Part shown: positions 1 to 11,070 of the stretch, one piece after another
How the letters are laid out: each line of letters opens with the position of its first letter
Numbering within the stretch: position 1 is the stretch's first letter
NCBI GenBank assembly: GCA_964036155.1
Contig: OZ038423.1
Coordinates: 35,727,249-35,791,248 of the forward strand
From: Diploscapter coronatus
Lineage: Eukaryota > Nematoda > Chromadorea > Rhabditida > Rhabditidae
Reading direction: 5' to 3'
DNA: 64,000 nucleotides
Made by a program: the position numbers and the translations under genes
Notes under the pieces: model-generated
Databases searched by the model: none
Told to the model about the DNA's origin: nothing
What the model saw: only the letters and a program-made list of their open reading frames with translations

Positions 1-3000
1 CGAAGTTTTGAGCCCTGAAAATTGGTGTTAAGTAAAAATTTCGGCTAAATTTAAACTTCACTCAACATTTACGACATTTTTTAGTTCGAATTGGTAAACT
101 TTGATATGTGGGCAATTTGGAAAAGTAGTTACATGCGAAATAGTATAGGATTTGTTAGGGGAAAGCGATTCTCTGCCTCTACAATTTCCTATGCAACTAC
201 ACTTTTTCAGGTTGCCGACATAAGTGTCAAATTTATCATAAAACAAATTAGAGAAATTGAAATATACGAAGATTTTACGCAAAAAGAATTCCTAACAAGT
301 AAAGTAATGCTATGAAAAGCACCGTATGCTCTGCTCACACACCCTTTATCTCTCATTTACGTGCTCTTTCTCACATTATAGGGCCCATTTTGAGGCGTGG
401 CCAAGCAATATGATTATTGAAAGCGGATGAAAATAGGCGGAGTTAAACTTTCAGTATTCTGCGAAACTTTCACACGTCTTTTAATTGTCAATTAGGGTTG
501 TTAATGAGAGAAAATTAGCATATCTATTTTAATGAAAAGAAAATAGAGCGATAATCGCCATTGTGTAATACAATAATTGAGAACGAACAGGAGGAAGGGG
601 GCAAATCAAAACAATAGAAAACAGACACGAATAAAGAAGAACAGAAACAGATGGGCTAATATTGTACTAGCTATTATTTATCCACGGTCTTGCTGACAAC
701 TTATAATTCGCGAGAAGTTTAAAAGAAGGAATATTCAAATACAAAATTCCGTTATGTAAATAATAAAAGTAGATGGAAAAAATCGAATAAAATATAGTAT
801 TATAGATTGAAAATAATGAAAATCTAATATTTATAGTTTTGCTAGATGCTTTTATTAACTATCTTTCAGCATTGTATTGAAACTTTAGATTCATATTTAA
901 AGCTAAGAGTAATAGAAATCTATACGTACTCGTGAGATATTTCAGATATACCAAAAAAGATCCTAATTCGAACCAAGTAGAGTCAAATTAGTATAAATAT
1001 ATTATTGATTGGAAAGAGCGTCAATATAAAAAGCGCTCTTCGTCTCGTTTCTCCTCAAGACAACTCACTATTTCGCTCTAAATTTGATTTTTAATTGCGG
1101 AATGAATATCGACTTTCTCTCCAGTCAATGATAACTAGAGAAACTAAAATGATCTATTTAATGCCTGATTGTTCAACGAACAAACTATTGCAGATCTATA
1201 ATTTAGAAATAAATATACGAAATAAATTCTTGAAGACTTCACGTACTTTATGGATCAGTTATTATAGAAAGCGCCTAATCATAACCAATTAGGGTCAAAT
1301 TAGGGTAAAGATAGAAAGATAGCACACAGAAATTGGCAACGTCTGTCTCCTCAGAGCCTATACGAACCACTTAACTTTTCTCTTTTAAGGCTTTTAGGCC
1401 GAGAGCAACGGATATCCCCGCAGAAAGCATCTTTATTGCATTATACGCACCGCACCCGATGATGATGATGCACAAAGTGAGTGGGAAAAATTGGAGCAAA
1501 TTGCTTATTTGCAAGAAATATGGATGTTTTAGGGTATTTTTCCAAAATAATGTAATTTCATCCAAATTTAAAGCGAACTACAATCAACAAGATATGACGG
1601 AATAGTTGTAGAAAAATATCGCATCCTGCTCCCTTTTCTAGCCTATTTCGACTATCTGTCGGCCATAATTCAATGCAGTTTGAAAATTTTCGAGTTTACC
1701 GGGAATTTTGAAAATACGAAATTTGCTTATAATATATTTTGGCATAGTTATGCAATATAGCCAATAAGATAGGATACTGTACCGTAATAGGATTTGGCCG
1801 AATGATGAAAGGAGTGCAATATTAGGGTTAACACCTCTATCTAAATGCTAATCCGTTTAACCTATGAGAATGAATTGGATGAACCGATAGGCAAAAGGCG
1901 GTCGACGCGAATAGTTCTCTATGCTCAAAGTATGCCCGCTCAGGTACTTGTCATATTCCAATCGAGAAGAGCAGACAAGTAGAGCGATGTACTAAACCCC
2001 TATTTGTGTCATGTCTCGGGCACTTAATTAGCATGACCAAATAGGGTACGGCGCACGCCTTTTGGCAGATAATAGGCGAGAGATGTAAATAGGACTAACG
2101 ATACAATATGAGTTGAAAGAAAAGGTTACTGTGCTTGACTTTTATCGTTTAGGGACAAATCAACTATGTAAACTTACCGAATTGATTTTTAAGTAAGGAT
2201 ATATGATTATGATATAATACGATTAGAATAAGGGTAACTGGATCTGATCTTCAATATTCATGAAATTAATTGAAAAAGATTTTTATAGTATAAAGCTACA
2301 GTAATCCTAGTGTGTCTCCTTATTTATCTGCGCTTTAATACTTTTCCCGGATAACTCTTGCCATTTGGCCTTCACATCTTCATATCTTTGCACATATGAG
2401 CTTATTAGAGCCGTAATCAAACGAAATGTGCAGTAATATAATTGACTAAGGAAGCGCGCGGATAGAGGCTTTGATAGAGGCGTAGATATAATAAGTGTCA
2501 CAGTGCTACATCCTGAGCATAAAGCAAGTAACAAAGAGGACTTTCGAAGCTAATTAATTACATCTTCATCCTCAAATATATAAATTCGTATAAAATATGG
2601 GTTTAGTTGGCTATCTTTCATCATTAGGAAAGCGTTATTTAAGATTTAAACCTGGCATTTCATAATGAGTCTCATGATATTAGTAGCCAAGAAAAAACTT
2701 AAACGAAGTAAAATTTCTTACGCCACTCTTATTTCGACTAATAATTGGATCGATTAATATCTTCGTGAAATGCCATCAGACTCAACGCTAAATGAGCAAA
2801 ATAATTTTTCACGGAGTTTTCTTAATAGTCATACATCAAGTATAAAATTTAAATAATATCGTTTTAGGACATGAAATAAATAAATACACTTCATGAAAGA
2901 ACAATGGGCGGTATTATAATGGGAGCCGGTAGGTTAAAGAGTACTTTTCTCCCAAAAACTCGCACTTTCGAGTCATTTTCTGCATTTACGTGCCTTTGTA

Positions 3001-4327
3001 GAGTAATTATAATATCGAATATCATGGGTGTGCCATTTTTCTAAAACTTTCATAGGTTACTGTATTTTAAATATACAATTTAAGGTATAATATATTTTCA
3101 GTCGCATGTATGATTTCTAATGAGCTTTCCCTCAACGCAGGTGTGAGGGTGCCGCTTAGAATTTTACACATCGAAAAACGATGCGACGGAGATATTTGTT
3201 TCGAAAATCGAATTGATTTGAGTCGAACTTCTTAGCACTTTGAGTGTACTTTTACTTAAATCATCTTAAAAATATCAATTGATTGTTATTTAAAATTGCA
3301 TTGTTAAGAATTTGATTAACATATTTTATTTAAATTAATACTATTGCATGACTGTTTTAAGAATTTAAAGTTATATCTATAATAGTCAAATTTAGTAAAC
3401 ATCATTATTAACTATATTAAATCGATTCTATTTCTTATTTTAAAATCTATTTATAAGTTATTATGAGCCATTTCCGAGTTATCCTATCTTCCCTTCTCTC
3501 TCTCTCTCAGGATTTTGAATAAGCGATGTATTGCGCGACTCAATTTATTCTAATAAGCTCTCCTCCCAAACTTACACCTAACAACAGTTGTTAGGATTAA
3601 AATTTAACCCCAGACCTGAAACGTGTTAATCATATTTTATGAGGTCGGGAGTAAATAATGGGGGAAGTATATTAAAACCATAGGGATTTCAAAAAAATTG
3701 TTTCAGTGAAAGTCCGATCATCAATTATCCCTGAAAACGTGCGTTCCTATTTGTTTTTTATGTTTATAATAATACTCCAGCAATAAACCGGTCACACATG
3801 ATATAATGTCTCTACATACCCTAACTAATGACCAATATATGAGTTTAGGCTAAAGATTCAGTGAAAATCATCATTCGCTCGTATGGATTTCACTTCAAAT
3901 CCTCCCAAAACAATATTTTTGACGTCCTATAACAATTTTTTGTTATTTACAAGCTCATTACATTCGTCTCGCAAATTCCACGGCCACAGATGTCAAGTTT
4001 CGGCTTTTTTTTAAGCGAGTTTTTGAGGCATAGACCTCTGAGAAGCATTTTTTCTGGATCCTAGAAATATCCGTGCAGATAAAACGGGAAACAGGTGTGC
4101 TTTTCGCCGTCGGAGTGAAAATGTAAGGATAGGAGAAATCTCCTAAGTCTCCCCTCATTTCTCTGCTAGGGCTTTCTATCGGTCATCTCATCTCTCGTAA
4201 CAATTAAACTGCGAACTCTGCAAGTCGAGTCGAAGCCCGTTCACTCGACCAACTAATCACTCACACATAGGACTTTTGCCCTATCGATTTGTTTCATTCG
4301 GATCGCGAGAATCCCCGTGTAGAAGAA
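1..4327. other. Gene-poor left flank
   Basis: I see no convincing exon chain here. Open frames are short (under 80 codons), AT-rich and lack splice-site context. Recognisable content is one palindromic element at 111-216. A pyrimidine-rich CT run lies near 3492-3508. Nothing resembles a tRNA, rRNA or other structural RNA gene. The stretch may hold promoter sequence for the gene starting at 4643, but I cannot point to a specific site. Confidence 0.5.
111..216. mobile_element. MITE family A, copy 1
   Basis: Palindromic element whose left end GGCAATTTGGAAAAGTAG is the near reverse complement of its right end (CTACACTTTTTCAGGTTGCC). It shares the inner motif TGCGAAATAGTATAGG with five other copies in the window. 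No coding capacity, so a non-autonomous element. Flanks GATATGTG and GACATAAG agree at 5 of 8 positions, possibly a decayed 8-bp target duplication. Confidence 0.75.
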
Positions 4328-4560
4328 GCTTTCCCAAAAACGTTTACTTTTTCGAGCCTCTCTAAATCTTCCCGCTTCGAGTGTTCTCTCGCTTCTTCTT
4401 CTTATCAGGCACATAACGCAAAATACGTGTCTCTCTGCATGACGATGTGGCGTAGTGGATAACGAGTTAGATTTTGACCTTTTCCTGAACGGATAAGCAA
4501 GCAAGAGATTTAAAAAAGAGTGCAGAGAAGCTCGAAAGAAGTAGAAATTTCTGGGAAAGC
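4328..4560. mobile_element. MITE-like family D, copy 1 (tRNA-like core)
   Basis: About 233 bp. Left end GCTTTCCCAAAAACGTTTAC is inverted at the right end (CTGGGAAAGC), with long imperfect terminal inverted repeats of about 35 bp that include a TTTCGAGC block. A second copy lies at 32712-32943. The middle of this copy (about 4445-4475) resembles the 5' half of a tRNA, including a perfect match to the A-box consensus TRGYNNARNNG at 4448-4458. No B box is visible. No protein is encoded. Confidence 0.7.
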
Positions 4561-4642
4561 TAGGGTTACAATTTAGAATTTAATTTTCATGCCGATGGTA
4601 ATTCAACGATAACGAAACCACACTATGTGAGGCTGGTTAACC

Positions 4643-7600
4643 ATGCAATATATCCAATTCATCATACTTCTCTTGTTTTCTATTATTTTCCTACCGAACT
4701 TCGGACACGCTGAGATCCCCCTAGCGCCGTATAATGTGAAGGTAATTTTTTTGTGAAATTTAAAAATTTTACGGGCTCAACCCCTAGGTGTTCTGTCGCC
4801 AGGGACGACGATTTTATCGTCCATCTCAAACCGCGAGGGAGTGCCCTTCAGCCTCGACTTCATGTGGATACTTTGAGTTTCCGAATAAACAGATACAGGA
4901 CGACTCGGTAGATAAAATTATAAATCAGCAAAAAAATGAAATTGCGAAGAATTTTCTCGATCCGTCATATAATTTCTAAAGGCGACTAATAAAAATAGTA
5001 AATAGTGAGCTCATTTATAAAGTAGCTAGCAAGATATATTGTAATTTTTGCTAACGGCTTATATCAATGTTCTCTTTGCTCTATCTTGTTTACTGCATTT
5101 ATCAATGAGATTACTACTTATTACCTACTACTTACTGCTTTTATTAAGTGCCTTTCGAAGTGTTCAATTAAAATTCGAAAGTGATCGTTTTCAGATAGGC
5201 GTCTATGAGTGCGTGGACAATGGCATAATAGCGGTCGAGGACGCAGATGACGATTTCATCAAAGAGGTGAATGTTCAATTTTTTATCGAAATAATAGGTA
5301 GTAAATTGGAAACCGCATGACACGCATGACTTCATGGTATGCAAGATAGTGTGGAAAAAGAAAGCCTATCATCCAAAACCCTCCCCTAATCATACACTAT
5401 TTCGCATGTCATGAGATCATGTGTGTCATGCGATTTCCAGATAACCAAATAAGTACATTTTGCAGCCGATTTTCGCCGAGATGTGCGGAGCCATCCCGAA
5501 GTGCCAAACGATACACATCGACAAACTGAACAAATCCTTCCTCAAGTATTTGATCACTCAGGTATAAATTCAAATTTCATGTCTAGGAATGTGCTGCTTG
5601 GGATTTTAATTTTAAGAGTTGAAAGCGAGTCATTTTAGCACGAACTTCACATCGAAGGCATCACTGATAGCTATGTGAAATTCTGCTGCTCTTTGTTTCA
5701 CACCACCCTGCAGAAACTGGTTCAATCCGGCAGAGATGAATTGTGTAAGTCTAGAAAAGATGTCTAACATAAAGATTTATGATTGAAAGCAGTCTTAAAA
5801 TGGCAACCTGGGAAAGTAGCTGCAATTGTTGCGCATCGTTACATACGAAATAGTATTGAGAAGAGAATTTTTACTTAACAAATCCTATACTATTTGGCAT
5901 GCAGCTACCTTTTCCAAATTGCCCCTAAAAATAACCTTGAAATGGTATTTTTGTTCGAGCAATTTTAGCGATGCCTACCCCTCCCCCAGTGATCTGTTTC
6001 AATGAAGTGTGTGATGCTGGTGCAGTCGGCTGCCTTCTGCACACCATCACTTCCCAGGAATACGATTATGACGGTATTTCTTTAAGTTTCCGAAAATGAT
6101 CTAAAATTTTATTTTTAGACAAGAAAAGGAGGAAGCGTCAATACATCGAGGATGACTATGTATCTCCTATTGAGGTACGTTCTGACTCCAAATTAAACAA
6201 TTTGATGCTCAAGTTAACTCTCAAGTAAAGCGAGATGACTTTCAATTACTCTTAACCCAGACAAGAAAATTGGACTGAAATCGGAATTCTGGAGGAAACT
6301 TATGGTTCTAATTCCTAACTCTGACAATAAAAATATAAATATAAATTCTGCAATCCAAACTGCTACATTTGAAACTTTAATAAAATGAAGACGAATCTTT
6401 AAAACGAATTCTTCAGCTCAACTTTGAAGACTACAACAGCAACAACGACTTCCAACTCGTCACTCGGTCGCCATACGTCACATTCCCTCCAATGACGAGG
6501 AAAGACAAGAAACAAAAGATTCCACCGAGGAAGATCTACCCGAACGGGAACGATCCCAGTGGACATGCACAATGGACCTTTCCTCTATCGACCACAAAAA
6601 TGATCATCACTACTCAATCCACAGTCAAAACCACACTTCCTTCACTCAAATTGCCATTTTATCTACCATCAGGTAATTCTTACAGGAATTTGTAACATTT
6701 GCAATTTTTGACGGACGAATCTCTTCCACATTACATCTTATTCAAAATGCACACCTTTATTAATAGCTCTTTATAATTTGTTTGAAAGTGAAAATCTTCT
6801 TTTGATAAAATGGCATTGCCAGAAAAATATCTTCCATTGGTATCTTTATAAATTGCGCTTTATAATAGTTCTGAAAGAAAAAAGTATTTTTCAGGAGCAT
6901 CTGAAGACGATAAAAATAACGACAAAGCCTTAGAAGCTCTGGAGGACATTAGCCATTACGAAGATGAAACGACGGCGTCAGAGCCGAAAATTGAAACGAC
7001 TAAAATCGCCGAGGCAGAATCAACCCTAACCCAGAAGGAAGACAATGGTGAGTTTTCGCGATTTTCTCGATTAATTAGAAAGAGAGTCAAATTGTTTTCA
7101 ATGTTGACCACACGTGCAAAAACAATGCGTGATTGAAAATAGTTGACTTTATCTCCAAAATGCAATGATCAATGGAAGTAATGATCGTTGAAGATAAAAT
7201 TAAGGTGATTTTAGCTCTCTACGTCGACATCCCTTTGAACAACGATGCATTAACGACGACAACTTTGCCGCCTCAAATTCTACCGACTGACAAAAATTCG
7301 AAGAGTTTCAGTGAAGAATGTATGAAAATAAAAAATCTAAACCTTGCAATATAGAAAGCATCTAAATTTATAGAAACCTTCAATATTCTTTATTTGCAAA
7401 TTTCTTATAATATGAAGGTCTGACAAATCAAAAATGGAGATGAAGAAGAGTATTTTTTAAGAAGAACTTTTGAAATCGTGAATATTCTGCTAACTCCTAC
7501 AAAAATATGAACATCTGTAAAAATAAAAATGATGGTGAATTGAGTAAAACCAACCGCCACTTCCCTACCAACAACGACGGCTTCAACCTCGATGCACGCT

Positions 7601-8909
7601 TCCAAAGTCTACCCGGCATCTCAGAAGTCTGAAGAAATGGACGCAGACGACTTGACAGAAGAATACTGCGTCTATCGGCATTTAAACGATGAATTGTATC
7701 GGTATTGTCTCTTGGTAGGCTATTTTTTTTTTGTAACTTACGAAAGAACCTCCAAACACAATGAATAAAGATCCTAATTTTCCCTACCAGCGGACAACTG
7801 CTATATGACGTATGATGGAGTGCTTAACTAGGGGATACTTCATCAGTTTTTTTTAAATACCTGTCCGTCATATAGTAACTGCCCTACCAGCCCTATACCC
7901 TAATGGCTAAACTTTAAGTTGAGGTACTCTTCCTATTTATCATCTTGCTTGTTTAATCTACTTTTCTATAAATTAAAAGTAACAAAGCTTCAAATGGAAT
8001 CTTTTCTGATGAACAAACTAATATTGAACTTAAGCTTTCATTTTCAGAAAAGTCGACTCTAAACTGTTTGATTTAAAAATTCAGAATGGACATTTTTAGG
8101 TTCATCAACGAAAGAATGGAGATCGGTGCTATCATCACCAGGGACATATTATTTGTTGCTGTTTTGTTCCTCCGGGTATAATTCAGTTTTCCCTAGATTT
8201 AAAAATAGAGGAATTCAGACAAAACCACCTGTGATCCAACGGAAATGGACTTGGTCTTGCCACCCCCGGTAAATAGATGGGGTGCAAATATTCCTGCTAC
8301 TACTGTAGTATGCAAACTTCTAGGCTTAGATTCAACAAAAATCGATTTTAGTCAACATTAACGACAACAGAACCCACGACAGAACCTCCGACAACGACGT
8401 TAGAAGAAATGACGACGACACAATTCGCTGAAACAACGACAAGTTCTCAAACGACAACAGGAGAATCAACGACAACGACGACAGAGATTCCGACTACGAG
8501 TGAGGAGAAGAAGAAGTTGAAAAGGTATTTTAGAAGACAATTCTAGAGGCCATTACTTTTTGACAATAAAAAGCAAACCTGGAGAGAACTTGAGCCAAAC
8601 TAAAAAATAAACGTAGGGAGGGTAGAGGTCGTAGAGCCATCTTAAGTCCTCCCTAGGTCGGATGAAGAGTCAAATTTGGATTCATGTCCCATAACACAAT
8701 GCTGATGTTTTTAAAAATATTTGTAATGATTTAAAAAAGAAAAAAGATTTGATACAAATTGAAGTAGTTTTAGATGCCACGTGGAATATATCCGCGTGAA
8801 GACAGGGGCCCGCTCGAGAGCTGTTCTGGTGTGCGATGACGCTTTGCAAAGGTTATCACTTGTATCTTTTATCATTTTATCAATTGTTTCACTACTTTTG
8901 TTAGTTTAA
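4643..8909 (+). CDS. Secreted cysteine-rich, mucin-like surface protein (ET-module-like)
   Basis: Fifteen exons close in phase to 590 residues: 4643-4741, 4788-4907, 5195-5266, 5466-5561, 5639-5744, 5969-6073, 6119-6174, 6417-6672, 6895-7047, 7215-7319, 7545-7714, 8100-8175, 8219-8268, 8352-8524, 8774-8909. Residues 1-23 are a clear signal peptide ending near GHA. A first cysteine-rich block (about 34-195) is followed by a dibasic stretch KKRRKRQ (201-207), a possible furin-type cleavage site. Then come low-complexity Ser/Thr/Lys segments, a second cysteine-rich block containing ICCC (about 450-480) that resembles nematode ET modules, and a threonine-rich mucin-like stretch (about 488-540). 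The last 18 residues are hydrophobic with no cytoplasmic tail, which fits a GPI-anchor signal better than a normal membrane span. Inferred role: glycosylated cell-surface or cuticle/lumen protein. Introns carry three palindromic elements. Family assignment rests on cysteine pattern only; the 7545 acceptor is weak. Confidence 0.75.
5308..5438. mobile_element. MITE-like family B, copy 1
   Basis: Lies in intron 3 of the secreted-protein gene. Ends are inverted: GGAAACCGCATGACACGCAT on the left, and its near complement ending CATGCGATTTCC on the right. The core contains ATACACTATTTCGCATG, which is close to the core of family A, so the two families may be related. No coding capacity. Confidence 0.7.
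5802..5923. mobile_element. MITE family A, copy 2
   Basis: Lies in intron 5 of the secreted-protein gene. Terminal inverted repeats GGCAACCTGGGAAAGTAG and (right) CTACCTTTTCCAAATTGCC. Flanks CTTAAAAT and CCTAAAAA match at 6 of 8 positions, compatible with an 8-bp target-site duplication. Confidence 0.8.
7791..7893. mobile_element. Small inverted-repeat element, family B-like
   Basis: Lies in intron 11 of the secreted-protein gene. AACTGCTATATGACG on the left is inverted as CGTCATATAGTAACTG on the right. The right arm ends in TAACTGCC like the copy at 55564-55673. Followed by CTACCAGCCCTATACCCTAA, which recurs near 34379 (CTACCAGCCCTATGCCCTAA). Confidence 0.55.
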
Positions 8910-8994
8910 CCATATTTCTGTAAAAAATTGTATTACGCAATACGTGTCATTCATTCGTCAAAGTCAACTTTTGTTTTATCCTTGGGAAAATTCG

Positions 8995-9000
8995 AATAAA
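8995..9000 (+). terminator. Candidate poly(A) signal AATAAA
   Basis: AATAAA lies 86 nt past the stop codon of the upstream secreted-protein gene and 10 nt before the convergent SCP2 gene ends. It is the nearest canonical signal on the plus strand. Confidence 0.5.
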
Positions 9001-9009
9001 TTGCAACGG

Positions 9010-9735
9010 CTAAAGTAGAGCTTGACGAGCTCCCTTCAAAATTCCAGAGAGTTTTTGGAGAAGTAAAATATCGCCCTTAGCCTTGATCTTCCCTTGCATG
9101 AAGCCCTAAATCATAATAACAATCCAAAATAAACGAATAGGGATACTTACCGAAACAGGATCCAATTCGCCTAAAGCCAACGCTGCGAAATGCTCATCCT
9201 CTATCTGAAAATTGAATATTCAAGAATTAAAACTCAACGATATTTACATTGATAGTAGCATTAGGTCTAGCCTTATCCTCAGGCAGTCCTTTGTAAATCT
9301 TTCCTGGGAATTGCCTTAGATCCATTGCTACAAATTATATTATTCAACTGAGAGAAACAGAATGGAACAAAAGTGATGACTTAGCAATAAGTAATCATAT
9401 TGTTCGAAGCAATTGATAAAAAGTTGCGTCACAATCTTTAAAATGATTGCTAATTTGAAAATGAAGTAGTTATTAATTATTGTCACATCAAAATAATATT
9501 GAGTTTGTTAGAATAGAATTTCTTTCTTATATTGTCCGCATGTAATGATTTGAATGTCTATTTCAAGTAGGTAAAAATTGCCAAATTTACTGAATGTTGC
9601 TGCTAATTTTGCGTCTTTCGTGATGTTGTAAACGAGCAGCGCTTTGATCTTCTTTAACTGTGTCTGATTCGGAAACTCCGCATTCATCACTTCGAAAATT
9701 GTAGCCGAAACTAGTTCCTCATCTTCGCCGGTCAT
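9010..9735 (-). CDS. SCP2-domain sterol/lipid-transfer protein
   Basis: Four exons (9735-9591, 9327-9248, 9204-9151, 9105-9010) give 124 residues, the normal size for a stand-alone SCP2 protein. SCP2 domain landmarks run in order: KIKALLVYNITKDAKLAATF (about 29-48), then a DLRQFPGKIYKG strand, an NATINIEDEHFAALALGEL helix region and the hallmark GFMQGKIKAKGD (about 94-105), ending in a hydrophobic helix. The family binds and moves sterols, fatty acids and acyl-CoAs, often in peroxisomes; the C-terminus (ARQALL) is not a canonical SKL-type signal, so a cytosolic role is also possible. The start was chosen because a TTTCAG acceptor lies 7 nt upstream, as in trans-spliced genes. Closest C. elegans relatives by memory are the nlt-1-type proteins; I do not claim orthology. 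Confidence 0.88.
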
Positions 9736-9745
9736 TCTTTTCCTG
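9736..9745 (-). promoter_or_regulatory. Probable trans-splice acceptor of the SCP2 gene
   Basis: On the minus strand TTTCAG is followed by 7 nt and then the ATG. No upstream coding exon fits, so this acceptor is probably joined to a spliced leader. Confidence 0.5.
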
Positions 9746-10923
9746 AAATTCACAAGCCCGTGGAAAAGTCGAGTTAAAATTTTGCAGGATTTTTGTTCAT
9801 GATGCAATTAAAATGCGCGTGCATGATTTTAAAAAGTGTCGAAAAACGGCTAATATTAGATCAAATCATGCAATTTGCAGACTAAGTAATAGATCGACCT
9901 GAATTTTCCGATAAATATACGACGGAAGTAAATCAGAATGATGCGAAACGTGAAATTTCGGAAATGATAAGTGCAATTTTCGAAAAATAGTAAAAATCAG
10001 GATTTTGAAAACGAAATTGAGAAACTCTTAAAGGCGTTATCATTTTTAATCATACGTTTTCATATACACATTTTTGGTCAGAAAATCAATTCACCAATTA
10101 TCATTTTTATCAATTATTATCAATGAGACGTTTCGCTTCACTGGCAATAAACTTTTCTTTGTCTGAATGACTTTCTAAAGTGCATATATCTGAATTTTCC
10201 GATAAAAATTGACTAAAATAGCCTGTCACATTACATTTGACCAAATAGAAGTTTTCTTGGGACAATTAATACAAAAGGCGCCGACGAAATTTCTATATTT
10301 ATTCCAAACTTTACCGTTTATCTCCTGATATTTTCTTACTTTGGGTCATAGACGGTTGAAAATCGCATTATGCTTACGTAGAATTAGATTTTCAATATTT
10401 TACCATTTGCTAGACGTTAAATTGAATTGTATTTTAATTGTATTTTAACAATGCGAACATTGGGATATTAAATTATCTCATCGACGAGATCTATGTTATT
10501 TTGCGTAAGTTCACACTCGATTTATGCACATAGATAATAACCGACGGAACTTCATACCTCGAATTCCGAATACAATTATATTTTTATAATTTACGTTTCT
10601 AAACTTAATCAATTTAATAGTGGGCACCGCATTTATTAAGTGCAGGAAATTGTATTATTTTACGTTCTTACGCTCTAATACAAATTCAATTTGTAGACCT
10701 CAAAATTCCGCATCTCTTTCTAAAGGAGGGGCGGGGTCTCTTCCATTCTCTATCATTTTATCAGTCTCTGATCATTCTTTCCATCTTTTCGTCTCTCCTT
10801 TCTCAGGGCTAGTTTTTCATCTATCATCCCCTTTATAAGGTGCGCATTGGCAATTGCTGCATACACATTTTCGTTGTTTCAAAAGCTTCGAATTTGAAAG
10901 ATTTCTAAATTTTGGCGGTCAAA

Positions 10924-11070
10924 ATGATCCACATGCCCATTCACTACATCGACGAGAAAATCGAGCTTCGCCAGGCCCAAACCACTCCTCCCACGAAACG
11001 ACAACTCAGCTACAGTCCAGCGTCAGAATTCAAGCAATGGCGCCAATTCAAGCTAAAAATTCGCAAATGA
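10924..11070 (+). CDS. Candidate small ORF (48 residues), function unknown
   Basis: ATG at 10924 opens a 48-codon frame with codon choice like real exons nearby and higher GC than its surroundings. The product starts MIHMPIHYIDEKIELRQAQ and ends in a basic stretch FKQWRQFKLKIRK. About 95 nt upstream is TTTATAAGG (about 10830), TATA-like, and a GGGGCGGGG box lies at about 10726-10734, so the block looks like a compact promoter plus short gene. No signal peptide, no recognised domain, no intron. A longer overlapping frame (10854-11078) is open too, so the reading frame is uncertain. Confidence 0.3.
   Translation: MIHMPIHYIDEKIELRQAQTTPPTKRQLSYSPASEFKQWRQFKLKIRK

Noticed and set aside
1280..1310. 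Telomere-like TTAGGG pieces (ATTAGGGTCAAATTAGGG)
   Set aside because: Only two isolated, irregular units and not the nematode TTAGGC repeat.
4441..4500. Functional tRNA gene
   Set aside because: Only a 5'-half-like segment is present; there is no anticodon arm, T arm or B box.
4253..4504. 83-codon minus-strand ORF
   Set aside because: Falls within the family D element; a by-product of its sequence.
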